Positions 27,387 through 36,543 of a stretch of DNA of 64,000 bases are shown here, one piece after another (the stretch's first letter is position 1; the number at the start of each line of letters is the position of its first letter). This DNA is from Zestosphaera sp. (GTDB taxonomy: Archaea; Thermoproteota; Thermoprotei_A; Sulfolobales; NBVN01), in contig JAVYVJ010000001.1 in NCBI GenBank assembly GCA_038727705.1, positions 693,269 to 757,268 of the forward strand, in the 5' to 3' direction. A model generated the notes under the pieces. That model saw only the letters and a program-made list of their open reading frames with translations. It was not told where the DNA came from and did no database searches. The position numbers and the translations under genes are program-made.

Positions 27387-28391
27387 TTAACCTGGTGCTT
27401 CAAGAATTTCTCCTGCTAATGCGTTCATGTCAGGGAGTTTAATTGGCACTTTATTGAAGTATCTCAGTAATTCTTTCTTATCCAAGTGAGGATTAATTCC
27501 GTACTCTCTAATGCCGTCTATAACCATATCTCTAGGTATGCCCACCTGCAACGCGTACCACTCAATCCATCTCTCAGGAGTCTTACTGTAGGTTTCGAGA
27601 GACTCCCTATAGAGGTTGCCGAGTTTATGGCGGATCTCGCTAGGTATTATGTTGGACACAGCCAGGGTGCAGCAATACGGAATGTCAAGCTCTTCACCCT
27701 TCACAAGGGCTTTATAGCCCATACTCTGTAGTCTTCTATATAGAGGATGCCAAACAACAGCATACTTAACTAAACCTGTGGAGGCCGCCTTAATCACCTC
27801 CTCAGGACTTCTGAAGTATCTAGTAGTTACTTCAGTAGCGGGTATAATGCCTTCGCCCACTACCAGCGACCTGATTAGATCCATTGTTGATAGCTCGCTC
27901 GAGTACATATAATCTGAAACAATATCTCCTCTCGTCATGACTGCCGATCCTCCGTAGGCACCGCCTCCGATTATCTTGAAATTTCTGAAAGCTAGATAAA
28001 AGTGCACTTGAGTTATCGCAGGGGACAGAGCTAATGCCACATCCCCTAGGACTAGGGATTTAGTGGCCTGCAGTGAGCTTGCGAAGACCACCACGTTTAG
28101 TGAAATATTTAACTTCTCTCTAACTCGTTTAGCGAAGACTGTTAGGAAGGGATATTCACTTGACCACACGACCCCTATTTTCAGCGACTTGAGAACACTT
28201 GATGCGGCAGTCCCTTGAGTCTCAAGCAACTTAACTAGATACTGATTACCTACCTTAACTCTGGCAATCAAGCCTTCACGCTCAAGTGTACTTAAGACTT
28301 CAGAGACCCTACTCCTAGAAAGACCGAGAGACTTATGGAGGTGGCTCTGAGGCACTAACTCACCCGCCCTTACTCCAAGGGCTTTTAACAC
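27387..28391 (-). CDS. winged-helix regulator with THI5/NMT1-like ligand domain
   Basis: A 334-residue protein in two parts. The N-terminal 60 residues are a winged helix (LHKSLGLSRSRVSEVLSTLEREGLI). The rest resembles the periplasmic-binding-type domain of THI5/NMT1/ThiY proteins that bind the thiamine pyrimidine HMP (KIGVVWSSEYPF, VALALSPAITQV, GSAVMTRGD). There is no signal peptide, so I infer a cytoplasmic one-component sensor of a thiamine precursor. The open frame continues upstream without a usual start before GTG 28391. It sits next to thi4-tenA, diverging from a symporter across a palindrome. Confidence 0.75.
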   Translation of the reverse strand: MLKALGVRAGELVPQSHLHKSLGLSRSRVSEVLSTLEREGLIARVKVGNQYLVKLLETQGTAASSVLKSLKIGVVWSSEYPFLTVFAKRVREKLNISLNVVVFASSLQATKSLVLGDVALALSPAITQVHFYLAFRNFKIIGGGAYGGSAVMTRGDIVSDYMYSSELSTMDLIRSLVVGEGIIPATEVTTRYFRSPEEVIKAASTGLVKYAVVWHPLYRRLQSMGYKALVKGEELDIPYCCTLAVSNIIPSEIRHKLGNLYRESLETYSKTPERWIEWYALQVGIPRDMVIDGIREYGINPHLDKKELLRYFNKVPIKLPDMNALAGEILEAPG

Positions 28392-28448
28392 TCTCTCACG
28401 AACACTCGTTCTAAATCCCCTGCCCCCAACGCTATGGAGGTCTTAAAG

Positions 28449-28455
28449 CTTATAT
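28449..28455 (+). promoter_or_regulatory. TATA box of symporter operon
   Basis: The sequence cttatat lies 38 bases before the ATG at 28487, predicting a start of transcription near 28478, between the palindrome and the ribosome site. Confidence 0.5.
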
Positions 28456-28463
28456 GTGTTGGT

Positions 28464-28477
28464 CGAACATATGTTCG
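28464..28477. promoter_or_regulatory. 14-bp palindromic operator candidate
   Basis: The sequence cgaacatatgttcg is its own perfect reverse complement. It lies directly after the TATA box and before the predicted transcription start, where a bound repressor would block the polymerase. The divergent winged-helix/THI5-like protein is the obvious candidate to bind it. Confidence 0.7.
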
Positions 28478-28486
28478 GAGGTCCGG

Positions 28487-28672
28487 ATGAAGCCGGGAAG
28501 TCTGAGGAAGCACTACATCTTGGCCAGCATCATTGTTATGTGTCTTTTCTACATAATCCCTTACATGTTTCTTAGGAAAGTCTTAGGACTTGAGTTATTT
28601 GCTTTCTGGGTTGGTTTGTCTCTAACCTGGCTGACGGTGACGAACATCCTGTTGATAGGCGATTTGGTATGA
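28487..28672 (+). CDS. small membrane subunit, DUF3311-like
   Basis: A 61-residue protein with two hydrophobic helices (about residues 9-26 and 36-58). A GGAGGT site precedes the ATG at 28487; the earlier ATG at 28454 lies before the predicted transcript start. It overlaps the following symporter gene by 4 bases (ATGA). Small DUF3311/YhdT-type partners accompany sodium:solute symporters such as pantothenate permease, so it is probably an accessory subunit of that transporter. Confidence 0.75.
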   Translation: MKPGSLRKHYILASIIVMCLFYIIPYMFLRKVLGLELFAFWVGLSLTWLTVTNILLIGDLV

Positions 28673-30153
28673 GTCCATTGATTTGGACGTTCACTGCTGT
28701 GTTAGTAGTTTATATAACGGTAGGCTCCCTGATAGCTTACCTCTCCAGGCGCCATGGAGTTAAATCCAGCAGGGATTACTTCGTGTCTAGTTACAGGTTG
28801 GGTTGGTTTCTCTCCTCAATGACGTACGCCGCCACTACGTACAGTGCGTTCATGATGGTCGGGCTCGTTGGACTCACATACACGAGCGGTATCGGAGCTT
28901 TAGGCTTTGAACTGGCCTACCTGCTGGTCACAGTAGTGATTTTAGCTATCCTAGGTCCTAGGGTGTGGTCAATGGCCAGGGAGAGGGGTTGGGTCAGTCC
29001 GTCCGAGATGCTCTCAGATCTGTATGGCTCTAAACTGATTGGCTACGTTATCACGATAATTTATCTGATTGCGATGGTGCCTTACGTCTCGGCTCAGGTG
29101 ATAGGTGCGGCCACCATATTCGAGGGTCTTGGACTAGGTTATGAAGTTGGCGTTGTAGTCGTAGCCGTCCTTGTCCTCGCGTGGATTGCACTGGCCGGCA
29201 TGTGGAGTGTAGCGACCACTGACGCGTATCAGGGGCTCTGGATGTTGAGTGCAGCTCTGCTCCTAGTCTTCTTGCTTACGAACCGCTTAATACCAAACTC
29301 CGGCATCACCATAACGCAGCTGAATGAGGTCCTGGGCAAGGGAGGCCTGCTCGGTCTGACGGACTTCTGGTCTTTTCAGACTTTCCTGGCTTACACGATG
29401 CCTTGGTTATTCTTCGCTGTAACTAACCCGCAGGTGGTTGTAAGACTGTACGTTCCTAAGGACAGGGCCTCATACAAGAGATCAGTACTGCTCTTCTCGA
29501 TCTTCGGTTTCACATACACACTGGCGGTGGTTTACGTAGGCCTCGTTGCTAGAGGTCTCGTCGAACTGGGTTTACTTGAGAGCATCACCGTCCCTGACCT
29601 AGTAACTTCTAAGCTACTCTCGAGTCTGGAGCCGGTACTAGCCTCCTTCATATACATGTCCATAATAGCTGCTGCAGTATCTACTGCCAACTCTATAATT
29701 TTGGCGGTGGCATCCTCATTCGTGAGGGACGTAATAGAGAGTCGCGGCAAGCCTGACCTAAACACGTACCGCATCTCCAACGTCATAGTAGCCGCGCTAA
29801 CGCTTATCTCATCGACGCTGGCGTTCATGAAGGTTGGATTCGTCGTAGATCTTTCAGTACTTACATCGGTCCTGCTATTGCCGCTGGCGCCTGTCACCAT
29901 AGTCGCATGGATCACACCACACGCAAGTAGAAAGAGACCCTTAAAGGTTGCGTCCCTGCTATCCATCCTAGCGGGGTTTGCCGTGGCAATTACGCATGCC
30001 TCCATTCTAGGACCTAGAAGAACATTCCTCACGTCATATTACGGGGTGCCAGTCTCCGTGCTAGTATTAATGGTCGCGACTGCAGTGATGCTTGCGGGAT
30101 TCACAGCCTTGAAACTTAGGGAAAAAGTATTGACTAGTGACGTCTACGCATAA
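28669..30153 (+). CDS. sodium:solute symporter (SSS family)
   Basis: A 494-residue polytopic protein of the SSS family, with 12-13 predicted TM helices. The SSS pattern is clear in SRRHGVKSSRDYFVSSYRLGWF, ATTYSAFMMVG and the later SIIAAAVSTANS, which contributes the sodium site. It forms an operon with the small partner gene upstream, under a promoter with a palindromic operator. The neighbouring thiamine genes and the divergent THI5-like regulator suggest uptake of a thiamine precursor; that is inference. It overlaps the next gene convergently by 20 bases. Confidence 0.85.
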   Translation: MSPLIWTFTAVLVVYITVGSLIAYLSRRHGVKSSRDYFVSSYRLGWFLSSMTYAATTYSAFMMVGLVGLTYTSGIGALGFELAYLLVTVVILAILGPRVWSMARERGWVSPSEMLSDLYGSKLIGYVITIIYLIAMVPYVSAQVIGAATIFEGLGLGYEVGVVVVAVLVLAWIALAGMWSVATTDAYQGLWMLSAALLLVFLLTNRLIPNSGITITQLNEVLGKGGLLGLTDFWSFQTFLAYTMPWLFFAVTNPQVVVRLYVPKDRASYKRSVLLFSIFGFTYTLAVVYVGLVARGLVELGLLESITVPDLVTSKLLSSLEPVLASFIYMSIIAAAVSTANSIILAVASSFVRDVIESRGKPDLNTYRISNVIVAALTLISSTLAFMKVGFVVDLSVLTSVLLLPLAPVTIVAWITPHASRKRPLKVASLLSILAGFAVAITHASILGPRRTFLTSYYGVPVSVLVLMVATAVMLAGFTALKLREKVLTSDVYA

Positions 30154-30763
30154 TGATATATGTTAGGAGGATCATGACACCAGCAACTACTAGGATAAGT
30201 CCGGTAGCCTCCGAGGCGATGCTACTAGGGCGCGGTGTTGTGGTAGTGTTCAGAAGAGTTTCTAGTTTGGTCGTGATTTCTGCTAACGCGTTGCGTGGGA
30301 TCTCTATCTCGGTGTTGTTCCCCAGATATACTGGGACTTTGTCCGTTGCCTTCAACCCTATCATGTTGTCCCAGAACTCCCTGCCCTCCACATCCCCTAT
30401 CACTATAGCTACTAAGGTTCCGTTGTTGAAGACCAGCGTGTGGGGTGTTGCGCCGGCGTATGAGGAGCTGAGATTGTAGCTGACCTCCAGGAGAGCGATC
30501 TTGTAGAGGAGTTCAGTGCCGACGTCCTCCACGTTAAGGACTGTGAAAACCCCCGCGTAGTTAGCGCTGAAGAACTTATGAAGCGCCTGACAGTAGGGAC
30601 ACGTCTTAGAACCAAGCATAACTAAGCTATAACCCACCCCCCTCGAATCCCCAGCGAGACAGAGAACCTGAACTGGCTGCACAATCAAAGACAGTAGCAA
30701 CACTAGGGTGACGTAGCGTGCTAGTCCATCACGTATCGACCAATACATCCTCCACCATCTCAT
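30134..30763 (-). CDS. secreted, membrane-anchored thioredoxin-fold protein (CPYC)
   Basis: A 209-residue extracytoplasmic protein with an N-terminal signal helix (about residues 16-35), a thioredoxin-like domain with Cys55-Pro-Tyr-Cys58 and a cis-proline in YAGATPHTLVF, and a C-terminal TM (about 186-205). A Thr/Pro linker precedes the anchor. It faces a CcdA-like gene across a 63-base divergent promoter region; the two are a natural electron-transfer pair. It probably reduces or oxidises disulfides of surface proteins. Confidence 0.78.
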   Translation of the reverse strand: MRWWRMYWSIRDGLARYVTLVLLLSLIVQPVQVLCLAGDSRGVGYSLVMLGSKTCPYCQALHKFFSANYAGVFTVLNVEDVGTELLYKIALLEVSYNLSSSYAGATPHTLVFNNGTLVAIVIGDVEGREFWDNMIGLKATDKVPVYLGNNTEIEIPRNALAEITTKLETLLNTTTTPRPSSIASEATGLILVVAGVMILLTYIIMRRRH

Positions 30764-30826
30764 GCATAGTATTCTGAACTCAACTTATATAGACATTGTA
30801 AAATAAAATATTAGGTAAGATGATCC

Positions 30827-31507
30827 ATGAATGAATTTCCAGGGTTGCTGGGCCTGCTAGTGTCTTGGGCGTTGGCAGACTCTGTAGATCCATGCATCTT
30901 CGTCCTGTTTGTCTCCATACTAACGTCGGCTTCATTGATAGGTGTAAAACACGTTGCTAAGGTAGGCGTTTCATTCATCGCCGCAACGTTTGCAGGATAC
31001 ATGATTTTCGGGTTCTTGCTGAGGATCTTGGCAAGCGGGCTGCCCAGATGGTTAATGGCTTCAGTGATGATATTCTACGGTCTAGCTTCCTTACTTAGTC
31101 TCGCCAGAGGTAGGAAGTCCGATGGGAACCAGCTCATCTGCAGGGAGGACGAATTACCCTGTAGGATAGCTAGCATGCTCGGTCTCAACAAAATCCTTAG
31201 GGCTGAAGTTCTCTCAACAGCCGTCTTAGGACTTATAGTGTCGTTCACGCTGCTCCCCTGTAGTGCAGGGCTCTACATACTCTACAACGTCATCATGTCC
31301 CAGTACGGGTTTCTGACTTGGTTACCTCTCACGATGCTGTATGTCGCTATATTTGAATCTCCTCTAGTCCTGGTGCTTCTAGTGTTCGTCGGTGTGTCTA
31401 GAGTGAGAAGCGTACATGAAGTCTTACTGAGTAGAGAAAGGCCAATTAGGGCTTTAGGGGCTTTAATGATGATAGTGATCTCGTTCTACCTGTTCTTAAC
31501 ACCCTGA
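30827..31507 (+). CDS. CcdA/DsbD-type thiol electron-transfer membrane protein
   Basis: A 226-residue membrane protein with six TM helices. The two signature cysteines lie in DPCIFV (Cys23) and LLPCSAGLY (Cys145), at the ends of helices 1 and 4 as in CcdA. A loop with further cysteines (Cys105, Cys112) is less usual. It would carry reducing power from cytoplasmic thioredoxin to the outside, probably to the divergently encoded CPYC protein. Confidence 0.83.
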   Translation: MNEFPGLLGLLVSWALADSVDPCIFVLFVSILTSASLIGVKHVAKVGVSFIAATFAGYMIFGFLLRILASGLPRWLMASVMIFYGLASLLSLARGRKSDGNQLICREDELPCRIASMLGLNKILRAEVLSTAVLGLIVSFTLLPCSAGLYILYNVIMSQYGFLTWLPLTMLYVAIFESPLVLVLLVFVGVSRVRSVHEVLLSRERPIRALGALMMIVISFYLFLTP

Positions 31508-31552
31508 AGTAGGATCTCAACCCGATTCCCAACTGATCTTGAAGGCCTTGTC

Positions 31553-31560
31553 TTTATATA
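31553..31560 (+). promoter_or_regulatory. TATA box
   Basis: The sequence tttatata lies 23-30 bases before the GTG at 31583, the spacing expected for a leaderless archaeal transcript. Confidence 0.6.
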
Positions 31561-31582
31561 GATTAGCTCTCACTATATTATT

Positions 31583-31945
31583 GTGGTGTTAATTTTGGCA
31601 GGGGTTGGAGAGGAGATAAGTGAGGAGGAGAAGATATGGGGTTTCATTGCTTGGCTACTCTCAATAATAGGTGCTGTACTGGCCTTAGTTCTGAAGCCCA
31701 ACTACAAGTACGTTAAGTATTGGGCTTACTTGTCGATCTCCTTCTTCATAATAATCATAGTCGCTTCCATAGTAACGAGGATTTTAAGCTTCATACCGAT
31801 TATTGGATGGCTCATAAACGCGTTGGTGGGGCTGGCCTTACTGATACTGTGGGTCTTAGGTTTGATTAAGTCATTAGGTAGGGAGTACTGGAAGCCTCCA
31901 GTCATATATGAACTTGCTAGGGCATTAGGCATCGAGAGAATCTAG
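31583..31945 (+). CDS. DUF4870-like membrane protein
   Basis: A 120-residue protein with an acidic N-terminus (EEISEEEKIWGFIAWLLSIIG) and about three TM helices. The opening and spacing resemble DUF4870 (Tic20-like) small membrane proteins. Function is unknown in archaea. It is monocistronic and probably leaderless. Confidence 0.7.
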   Translation: MVLILAGVGEEISEEEKIWGFIAWLLSIIGAVLALVLKPNYKYVKYWAYLSISFFIIIIVASIVTRILSFIPIIGWLINALVGLALLILWVLGLIKSLGREYWKPPVIYELARALGIERI

Positions 31946-32016
31946 GTAAGGTTTCTAGTGGCCGGGCCATCAAACAAGATTCCGATAAATTGCGGGGTTG
32001 AACCTCTCGACGTGGG

Positions 32017-33603
32017 TCAGAGGGATCTATAGTATGCCATTTCCCTACTTAACTCATAACACTTAAGTGTCTGCGCCACAGTGTTGTGGATCCGGAAATT
32101 CTCATCTACCCGCCTAACGCAGTTATCCCTTACCTTGTGACCTGCTGAGGGGTCCGCCTTAAGAGCCTCTACAAGTTGCTTGAAGGTAATGCGCTCAAGC
32201 CCTCTACCCTCTTCACTAAAGAGGGTCATGTAGGCAACGTTCTGCAACGCTTCACCTAACTCTTCCTCGCTACCCGGCGTCACTTTAACGCCGCATCCCT
32301 CCTTACTGAACCTTACATCTTCGACTATCTCACTTAAACCGCCCACATCACTCACCACCGGCGGCGTTCCGACCGCCATAGCTTCAATCGCCACTATGCC
32401 GAAGGGTTCGTAGACTGATGGAACTGCGAACGCATTAGCGACGTAGTGCAATAACTTGTACAATTGGTGTTCTATTCTCTCAGTGACCAGGACCGCTCTA
32501 CCGTCTAGATCCTCGAGTAGCTGCCGCAAGAGGTCTTCATAGTCGACATCGCCGACCGGAATACCTAGTAAGATCAGTCTCAGGCCGTCTGAGATTTTCC
32601 TGAAGCTTCTGAGTAGATGCTCGAAGCCTTTCTGCGGTGTTAACCTCCCGGTACTGAGGACCAGTGCCTCCCCCTCTGAGAGCCGTCCTACATGCTTGTG
32701 CCTTTCAATCACCTCCTTGCACAGAGTCCATCTCAATTTATCCCTGCCGCTATATCTATACCTAGTTATAGCATAGTTTACGACCTCATTCAATGACCAG
32801 TCAGTCGAGTTATATATGACGCAGGTCTTAGGTTTAAGCCACTCGCCGTATCTCCTCAACAACTCACTAACCATGCTATGGCTAACTGAGGCAATCCCAT
32901 CAGCTTCCACCACGGCCAGTGCCTCTAGGTTACCGCCCGCCGAATTCCACAGATCGTAGGTATTCTCTAGCCTATGGCAACAGACTCTCCAGACTCTGTG
33001 TTGTTCTGACGGGAGGGCGCACCATTCTGGGGATAGGTAGTGCCATGAAAACCTGGGCGATCCCGGCAGATGCACTTGGTGTAGATATGGGAGGGCCAAC
33101 CCATTCAACTCTGCCTCTATCTTAAGCGACATAGCGGCTAGCGCGGTGTGCCAGTCATTACTATGCACTACATCGGGGAATCCGATAGCCTTAGTCAGGC
33201 ATGAGACAGCCCTACTGAGTAGACACGCCTTTTCCTCCACCCTTCCATATATGTATGGGTCATCGAGTATTACTGAAGTTCTTGAATCGCCTCCCCTGAC
33301 CAAGACTACCTTAAGTTTATCCCCAAGCCTCAGCAGGTTGAATTTAATTCTGTAGGGATAATGCGAACCGTCCACACCCACGCGAAGCCCGTTGCAATCA
33401 ACTCCTTCCATCTCGGATCCTGCCTCTACACCATGCGATGGCATGATTACCGTGACGTCAAAACCCAAGGAGCTTAATCCCTCCGAGATATTCTTGACGG
33501 CCTCCCCCAAACCACCTAATTTCTTAATCCCTGCATACTCGAATGTCAGGACCCACACCTTCCTAATCTCCGGCGGCGCGATCAGCAAGCGACTCCCTCT
33601 CAC
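32017..33603 (-). CDS. GT5 glycogen/starch synthase-family glycosyltransferase
   Basis: A 528-residue GT-B glycosyltransferase. The N-terminal KLGGLGEAVKNI corresponds to the KTGGL nucleotide-sugar site of glycogen synthases, HSNDWHTALAA follows, and the C-terminal half has STGRLTPQKGFEHLL and PFGIVAIEAMAVGTPPVV (the E(x7)E region). It likely extends an alpha-glucan from ADP- or UDP-glucose. It starts inside the stop of the sugar nucleotidyltransferase gene (4-base overlap), so the two act in one pathway. Confidence 0.88.
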   Translation of the reverse strand: MRGSRLLIAPPEIRKVWVLTFEYAGIKKLGGLGEAVKNISEGLSSLGFDVTVIMPSHGVEAGSEMEGVDCNGLRVGVDGSHYPYRIKFNLLRLGDKLKVVLVRGGDSRTSVILDDPYIYGRVEEKACLLSRAVSCLTKAIGFPDVVHSNDWHTALAAMSLKIEAELNGLALPYLHQVHLPGSPRFSWHYLSPEWCALPSEQHRVWRVCCHRLENTYDLWNSAGGNLEALAVVEADGIASVSHSMVSELLRRYGEWLKPKTCVIYNSTDWSLNEVVNYAITRYRYSGRDKLRWTLCKEVIERHKHVGRLSEGEALVLSTGRLTPQKGFEHLLRSFRKISDGLRLILLGIPVGDVDYEDLLRQLLEDLDGRAVLVTERIEHQLYKLLHYVANAFAVPSVYEPFGIVAIEAMAVGTPPVVSDVGGLSEIVEDVRFSKEGCGVKVTPGSEEELGEALQNVAYMTLFSEEGRGLERITFKQLVEALKADPSAGHKVRDNCVRRVDENFRIHNTVAQTLKCYELSREMAYYRSL

Positions 33604-34850
33604 CGTTGTTGATGATAGTGGGGTTTGACCTCATAGTTCTCTATTGACGCGTTGCTGGGGACATGCTCATGAGGCCATACTCTAACGTTGACGAGCTTGA
33701 CGTTATTCCCGATCACCACATCATCGCCGATTACGCTGTTTAACACTACACTGTTATCGCCTATCGCGGCATGCCTGCCTACTATCGAGTCAACCACTCT
33801 AACCCTCTCCCCTACATTAACCCTATCCATGATTGTCGACCTGATTACCTCACACCTATTACCTACGATCACGTAATTGTCTATAGTTGAGTCCTCCACA
33901 ATACATCTGCTCCCTATACTCACGTGCCTTCCTATCAAAGCCCTGCCGACGAAAATCAGATCACCGTTACTAACCCTCCTTTCTATCTCCTTATGTAGTC
34001 TGAGGGAGGTTTGTGACTTACCCATGCCTAGAACCTCCTTCGTTATTTCCTTGGCCTCAAGATCCTCTGAACTCATGTTGTAGAGAAGGTATATCATAGC
34101 TTTTAGGTACCTGTCCGGAGATCCCACATCAAACCAATATCCGCCCATCACGTATCCGTGTATTGGATACCCAAGCTCTATGAGCTTGGGTATCACGTCG
34201 TTGCCGAAATCCATCCTACCTTCCTTAAGCATCCTGAGCCCCTCACCTTCCCTGAAGAAGTCAAGTATTTCCGGGCTCACTACGTAGATACCTGTGTTCG
34301 CGAGCCTGCTTGGAGCCTCTTCAGGCCTTGGCTTTTCGATGAACTTGCGTATTCTTCCTCTATCATCGACCTCGGCAACGCCGAATCCTTGGACGTCGTC
34401 AACCTCTTTGAGGACTATACTCATGAAGGCGTTGTTCCTAATGTGAGCCCAGAACACTTCCTGGATATCTAAATCAAATAAGTTGTCACCCTGAATTATA
34501 GCGACAGGTTCTCTAATATCGTAATACTCCATAACTAACCTTACGGCATCAGCGTTTCCTAGAGTGTCGTATCTCGGCATGTACCTGATTCTCAAGTCCT
34601 CCTTGAGTCCGTACCTCTCTCTAAACCAATAGCCCTCCCTGAAGTAGTCGAATAGATCCCTGTAGTTATGATATCCCCTGACACCCAGATACACTTCCCT
34701 GATGCCGGATTTAGCCAGCCTAAGAAGAGCTAGCTCTAGTAGAGGCTTGTTGAGGAACCTAACCATACTCTTAGAGGTTTCTATTGTCAGAGGTCTTAAT
34801 CTAACAGCCTCGCCTCCTATGGGTATGACTGTGATTCTTAATCCAGACAA
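33600..34850 (-). CDS. sugar-phosphate nucleotidyltransferase (GlgC/RfbA-like)
   Basis: A 416-residue enzyme with an N-terminal nucleotidyltransferase domain (GGEAVRLRPLTIETSKSMV, then the YIRxxDNLFDLD-like metal site at IIQGDNLFDLD) and a C-terminal left-handed beta-helix of hexapeptide repeats (about residues 300-405). It makes an activated sugar such as ADP-, UDP- or dTDP-glucose; the overlap with a glycogen-synthase-type gene favours NDP-glucose for glucan synthesis. Confidence 0.88.
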   Translation of the reverse strand: MSGLRITVIPIGGEAVRLRPLTIETSKSMVRFLNKPLLELALLRLAKSGIREVYLGVRGYHNYRDLFDYFREGYWFRERYGLKEDLRIRYMPRYDTLGNADAVRLVMEYYDIREPVAIIQGDNLFDLDIQEVFWAHIRNNAFMSIVLKEVDDVQGFGVAEVDDRGRIRKFIEKPRPEEAPSRLANTGIYVVSPEILDFFREGEGLRMLKEGRMDFGNDVIPKLIELGYPIHGYVMGGYWFDVGSPDRYLKAMIYLLYNMSSEDLEAKEITKEVLGMGKSQTSLRLHKEIERRVSNGDLIFVGRALIGRHVSIGSRCIVEDSTIDNYVIVGNRCEVIRSTIMDRVNVGERVRVVDSIVGRHAAIGDNSVVLNSVIGDDVVIGNNVKLVNVRVWPHEHVPSNASIENYEVKPHYHQQR

Positions 34851-35057
34851 TCGAAACCCCTAATATACCTTACAACACTTGCTAAATTAAATTAGGCGGC
34901 GACTATGGCTGAACCTCTGTACCTCAATAAACAGGTCCGAGGAGGGTTACTAATGACACGTAGCTAGACAACTCCCCATGACGTCCAGGCGATAGAAGCG
35001 ATTTCATGGCTAGTTACGTTTATATGCGTTGTTTTATATCCTACAATTGGGTTAGAG
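34851..35057. other. divergent promoter region
   Basis: No gene is seen in these 207 bases. TATA-like elements gtttatatgc (35018-35027) and gttttatat (35031-35039) precede the ATPase gene, and the region upstream of the nucleotidyltransferase is A/T-rich. Confidence 0.5.
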
Positions 35058-36488
35058 ATGAGCAGGAAGCTCAGAGACGCTAAAGTGCTTTGGAGCAATC
35101 TATACAGGGACGTCAAGAACCTCTTTGTAGCATATGCCCCCTACAGGGAGTCCTACGTGTCATATAGGTTGCTGGCGACGCTCAGCAAGCACTACAACTA
35201 TCTAGAGAACATAGATAACCTGGACTTCGCCTACTATCTGAAGATTAGATCTAGAGTTCCTGTCAGGGACGGAGATATTTCATTTTCCCTGATCCCCCTC
35301 TCACTCAACGTCTTCTCTAAGATAGTGTCTAGGAGGAAGTTCTACGGAATTCTGGGGTTGGTTTTGGGTGGTTTTAGGAGAGCTGAAATGCTGTCGGCAT
35401 CCATCACTACGGCGGAGGGCAAGGATTTGGAGGGTTTAAGACCTGTGATCATTCTAGTATCTCCCGACGAGGATGACGAAAAAATCAAGAGCAGGATATC
35501 CGAGGTGGTGACGGGTTTCTGGGTTAGATTGGTGGATGACTTGAGAAAACAGAGGGTCGACATAACGCCTTATGAAATTCTCCCACCACTCTCAGTAATA
35601 TCTCTGAGATCAGTGGAACATAACGAACTCAGAGTCATCGTCAGCGACGGTAATGAGTACAGGGATATAAGAATACCTATTAGGAAGCCCTCCTGGACCA
35701 TGAGCGATCTACCCCAGAAGCTCATCGATGAGATCAACGTGGTATTGGTTAACCCTATATTTAAGGAGCTACCGTTCTCAGTGAGAGGCGCCTTCATAAC
35801 AGGACCCCCAGGGGTTGGTAAAACAGTGATGGCTGAAGCTCTCGCTTCGGCGTTGAATCTGAACGTTATAGAGTTAAGACCTCAGAGCTACAGGTCTATG
35901 TGGTACGGAGCTACTGAGAAGGCTCTCAACGCGATCTTCCAGCAAATCTTCAAGCAAAGAGGTAAGGTCGCCTTGGTAATAGATGATGCGGAGTTCATAT
36001 CGTCAAGAAAGTATACAATTCATGAAGCGCATATAAGTGAGATCTCAACGATCCTGTATCACCTCCAGAGACCCGAGAGACCCTTCACTATACTCACTGC
36101 AAACAACCCCGACCTGATAGATCCAGCGCTCCTCAGACCCGGCAGGATAGACATTGCGATAATCCTAGGTTACCCGGATAAGGAAATGAGGAGAAAGGCT
36201 ATTCTGAACAACGCCAGGAGGTATTCCATAAAATTCACGGATGACGCAATACCGGACAGGATAGTCGAGCTCAGCAAGTGGTTCTCTCTGGCGGAGCTTG
36301 ATGCGTTACTTAGGTTGTCAGCAAGCAAGGGTGAAGGTACTGTAAGCTCTAACGAGGTTGAGTGGGCTAAGAAACGGTTCACCATCAGTGTGGATGAGAG
36401 GAAATCCATTCAGGAGTACCTGCGGTGGTGGGCCAGGAAATTCCAGGGGATAGTGATACCATATCTGCCGATGGATAGCGAAATTTAA
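35058..36488 (+). CDS. single-domain AAA ATPase
   Basis: A 476-residue protein. The C-terminal half (about residues 220-430) is a AAA module: Walker A GPPGVGKT (about 250-257), Walker B ALVIDDAEF, a sensor-1 asparagine in ILTANNPDL and an arginine-finger region ALLRPGRIDIAI. The N-terminal 220 residues match nothing I recognise. It has one AAA domain, unlike Cdc48/VAT or PAN. The ATG is preceded by a TATA box at about 40 bases and no Shine-Dalgarno, so it is probably nearly leaderless. It could remodel or unfold an unknown partner. Confidence 0.85.
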   Translation: MSRKLRDAKVLWSNLYRDVKNLFVAYAPYRESYVSYRLLATLSKHYNYLENIDNLDFAYYLKIRSRVPVRDGDISFSLIPLSLNVFSKIVSRRKFYGILGLVLGGFRRAEMLSASITTAEGKDLEGLRPVIILVSPDEDDEKIKSRISEVVTGFWVRLVDDLRKQRVDITPYEILPPLSVISLRSVEHNELRVIVSDGNEYRDIRIPIRKPSWTMSDLPQKLIDEINVVLVNPIFKELPFSVRGAFITGPPGVGKTVMAEALASALNLNVIELRPQSYRSMWYGATEKALNAIFQQIFKQRGKVALVIDDAEFISSRKYTIHEAHISEISTILYHLQRPERPFTILTANNPDLIDPALLRPGRIDIAIILGYPDKEMRRKAILNNARRYSIKFTDDAIPDRIVELSKWFSLAELDALLRLSASKGEGTVSSNEVEWAKKRFTISVDERKSIQEYLRWWARKFQGIVIPYLPMDSEI

Positions 36489-36543
36489 GTAAGGACATGC
36501 GCGCCCTTACTGTAGACCCGCATTCTAACCCTAAGAATCAACG

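Noticed and set aside
34158..34472. 104-residue reverse-frame open stretch
   Set aside because: It is antisense to the nucleotidyltransferase and has no independent features.
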